From the NCBI GenBank assembly GCA_025765615.1, contig JAIVFJ010000151.1, forward strand, positions 98,416 to 162,415: DNA of 64,000 nt, given 5' to 3'. Numbering within the stretch: position 1 is the first letter of the stretch; every line of letters begins with the position of its first letter. The notes under the pieces are model-generated. The model searched no databases and had not been told where the DNA came from. It worked only from the letters and a program-made list of their open reading frames with translations. This stretch comes from Zopfochytrium polystomum. Its lineage: Eukaryota > Chytridiomycota > Chytridiomycetes > Chytridiales > Chytridiaceae. Below are positions 62,101 through 64,000 of the stretch, one piece after another. The position numbers were made by a program, and so were the translations under genes.

Positions 62101-63617
62101 CCGTTGCTGACTTCCCATTTATGCCTCCAATGAATCAAGTCTTTGGGGAGTATCCGCACCCGCTTTTGCAAGACCTTGTCGCTGACTTGCAAAAAAGGCT
62201 CAAGGACATTGCCCTGTCCAAGCGCGTCGTCTGGCCGCAGATCGTCCAAACCCTCGAGCACGGCGTCGAGCTCGACGAAGCGTCGCGCGAGCTCCAAAAG
62301 CGGCTCGACGCTGCGGCCGCCGCCTCGCCCTCGTCCCTGAGCGAGCACCTCGAGGCCGTGCAGTACGCCGCGCTGCGCGAGTCCTACGGCAAGAGCGACC
62401 CGTCCTTCCAGAGCAAAGTCGACGCCGCGAAACGGGGCTTCCGCGACGCCACTGAGCGCTACGTCAAGACGAAAATGGCTGCCGACGCCGCTTACCCGGA
62501 GTTTTCGTCTGTTTGGGCCATCGACCAGTACGAGCGGCAGTCGCAGACCCCGGAAGACAAGGCGTTTGTCACGGCCCTCCGAGCCTGGTACGACGAGGCG
62601 CGCGCGGCGCACGAGAAGCGCGCGGCCGAGCTCGAGGCGGAGAGGAAGATCCAGGCGGCAGAGTTTGCGGCGGCGCGCGAGCGGGATCAGGCCGAAGCCG
62701 AGGCCAAGCGGGCGCTGATCTATTTGAAGCCGTACACGGGCGGCAAGGTCCGCATTGGAAGCTCGGTGTGGACGTAAGCGAGAAAAATAGTGCTTTTGTG
62801 CCTGCGTGTGTGCTCTGCAAGAGCTTTGACTAGTCCAGAGTTTTGGCTGACCGTCAACACTTTGAACCATCCTTGCACTACTCCTTCCCGCCGCGAAACA
62901 AGGTACAAAGAGGGGCGGAACCTTTTCCGGCGAAGGCGTCGAGGTGCGCTTTGACGGCTCCAACATTTCGCCCGTCAGCGGCATCCCCAACTACGGATAC
63001 TGGAACGGCGAGTCGTTCCAGTGGTTCTCCAACTTTAGCTCGCCGGTCAACCTCTTGTGGACCGAGTCTTCGCAGTCGTTCCAGCCAAAATACACCCAGC
63101 TCCCGATGATGGTCTCGTGGACGTGGGACGGGACCAACCTGGTCCCCAACAGCGAAAAGTTTGCCGGCCGTGTCGCACACGTCGAAGGATCGGTTCCGCT
63201 GCCCTTAGTGGTGTTTGCCGCCCTGTCTCGTTGGCTTCAAGGTGCGTTCTATTGTTTCAACTATTTTTTTTTTTTTTTTTTGCGTCAACCCACACATGTC
63301 ACTCACGAACACCGCCACCCAAACACGCAATCCAGACCTTCTCGCGCGCGTCAACGGCACCAAGCTCTGCCGCACGCACCTCTGGCCCACCGACGTGCAA
63401 AAGCACTCGTCGATCTGCGGCGCGTGCTGCGAGAACCGCAACGTCTGCACCCTCTGCACTACCCGCCGTCGCCTTCCCCAAACGCCCCGCCATGGTCTGC
63501 AAGAACTGCCCCGCAGACCGCTGCGTCCGATGCAACGGCTTCGGCAACTTGCGCCCGGCGTTCTGCTGCGACTCGTGCGGGTCGCACTTTGATAGCAAGT
63601 GCGTCAAGGCTCGGTGA
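59131..63617 (+). CDS. Helical-repeat protein with Cys-rich zinc-binding segments, 10 exons
   Basis: No known family recognised. Exons: 59131-59337, 59507-59602, 59748-59990, 60058-61165, 61252-61547, 61632-61859, 61921-62065, 62140-62773, 62913-63241, 63336-63617, about 1190 residues. The N-terminal half is alpha-helical with loosely repeated units (AQNQLRYAENSLPN; NVDSARRYIDEA; NAESADRYLKDAL), an Ala-rich coiled stretch near 60475-60600, and LDAARQAVSTSKSHLRWAV. Exon 5 carries CDAEGCSQFMLCGTCYVTC and CSPMTCDCG, a likely zinc-binding module of ZZ or B-box style. A second helical region follows, then an aromatic segment (NYGYWNGESFQWFSNF). The C-terminus has CGACCENRNVCTLC, VCKNCPADRCVRCNGFG and FCCDSCGSHFDSKC. 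The last cluster is in frame only if one C at 63462-63464 is dropped. Intron 6 (61860-61920) is GC-AG. A scaffold or ubiquitin-related role is a guess. Confidence 0.7.
61860..61920 (+). other. GC-AG intron
   Basis: Exon ...AACAAG is followed by GCAAGT and, 61 nt later, TTTGCCAG before GCCTTC. Phase is 0 on both sides and the joined protein frame is open, so the donor is GC rather than GT. GC-AG introns with an otherwise perfect consensus (AAG|GCAAGT) are a known minor class. Confidence 0.7.
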
Positions 63618-64000
63618 AGAAAGACGGTGGGGTTACGGGTTTTGTTGATTGTGGGAGGGTGGTGGTGATGTGATGATTGGAATTGGTGTGACTTGAGTGT
63701 TTTCGCTTGTTTCTCCCTCCACACAACTTTTTTTGGCCCCTCCCAAACCCTGTCCCTCGTTTATCGTTTGACCAAAACCCTTTCCATCGTAACCATCATC
63801 ATCTTTTATGTGGTCTCTGTTGCCTCTCTCTCGCGTCGCTGTGTCCTTCCTTGACGACGTTTCTGTACCTTCATCGCACTCTTATCCCGTCATGTATCCA
63901 TTTTTTTTTTTCTTTCCCTTTTTTTTGGCCTCCCGCAAGTCCTCCCTTTGTCCATATGTTTTCTCGTTCGTGTCATCTCGCCGTGCGCGTCCCATCCCTT
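63618..64000. other. 3' flank, T-rich, no gene seen
   Basis: Pyrimidine-rich DNA with T tracts near 63900-63912. No coding frame or RNA recognised before the window ends. Confidence 0.5.

Overview
The window is nuclear DNA of a eukaryote. Genes are interrupted by many short introns (about 60-210 nt, GT-AG, one GC-AG). Exons are very GC-rich with runs of Ala, Ser, Pro and Gly. The spaces between genes are full of CT, GT, CA, A and T tracts. A full-length TRAPPC9/Trs120, a GT71-like (MNN1/MNN2-type) Golgi mannosyltransferase, a fungal-style DUF1295 fragment and Copia, hAT and MULE debris suggest a fungus, probably an early-diverging, chytrid-like one. That placement is inference.

Layout. A Lys/Ala-rich secreted-type protein (2750-4478) is followed by a 16-exon TRAPPC9/Trs120 gene (5483-13521) and a reverse-strand F-box protein (14032-15627). 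From about 15.7 to 23.4 kb lies a transposon graveyard: a hAT C-terminal fragment, a 39-bp LTR remnant with target duplication, a Copia 3' end with polypurine tract and LTR, a tRNA-derived SINE and a 683-bp repeat family. A DUF1295 fragment at 23.5 kb precedes two direct-orientation paralogues (24618-27865 and 32799-35915) that share all ten intron positions. The 5 kb between them holds further copies of the same repeats, a MULE fragment and a 308-bp solo LTR carrying a heat-shock-element array and a TATA box. After another SINE and solo LTR come a large membrane protein (38280-41107), a reverse-strand LRR-like protein (42686-43951), a reverse-strand multi-pass membrane protein (about 44.1-45.6 kb), a small secreted HNH nuclease (46937-47485), a glycosyltransferase with three tandem catalytic-type modules (48614-54197), a small protein (56070-56606) and a 10-exon protein with helical repeats and Cys-rich zinc-binding segments (59131-63617).

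The genes do not form a pathway. The most unusual items are the duplicated Gly/Ala-rich membrane protein family whose exons are far better conserved than their introns, the three-module glycosyltransferase whose third module has lost its DXD motif, the heat-shock-responsive-looking LTR, a recurrent shifted-register 5' splice site (A|GTTGAG), and single-base frame breaks that mostly sit in C or G runs. The frame breaks are most simply sequence errors but matter for every gene model here. All exon boundaries were assigned by eye from splice consensus, phase and open frame; none is backed by transcript data.
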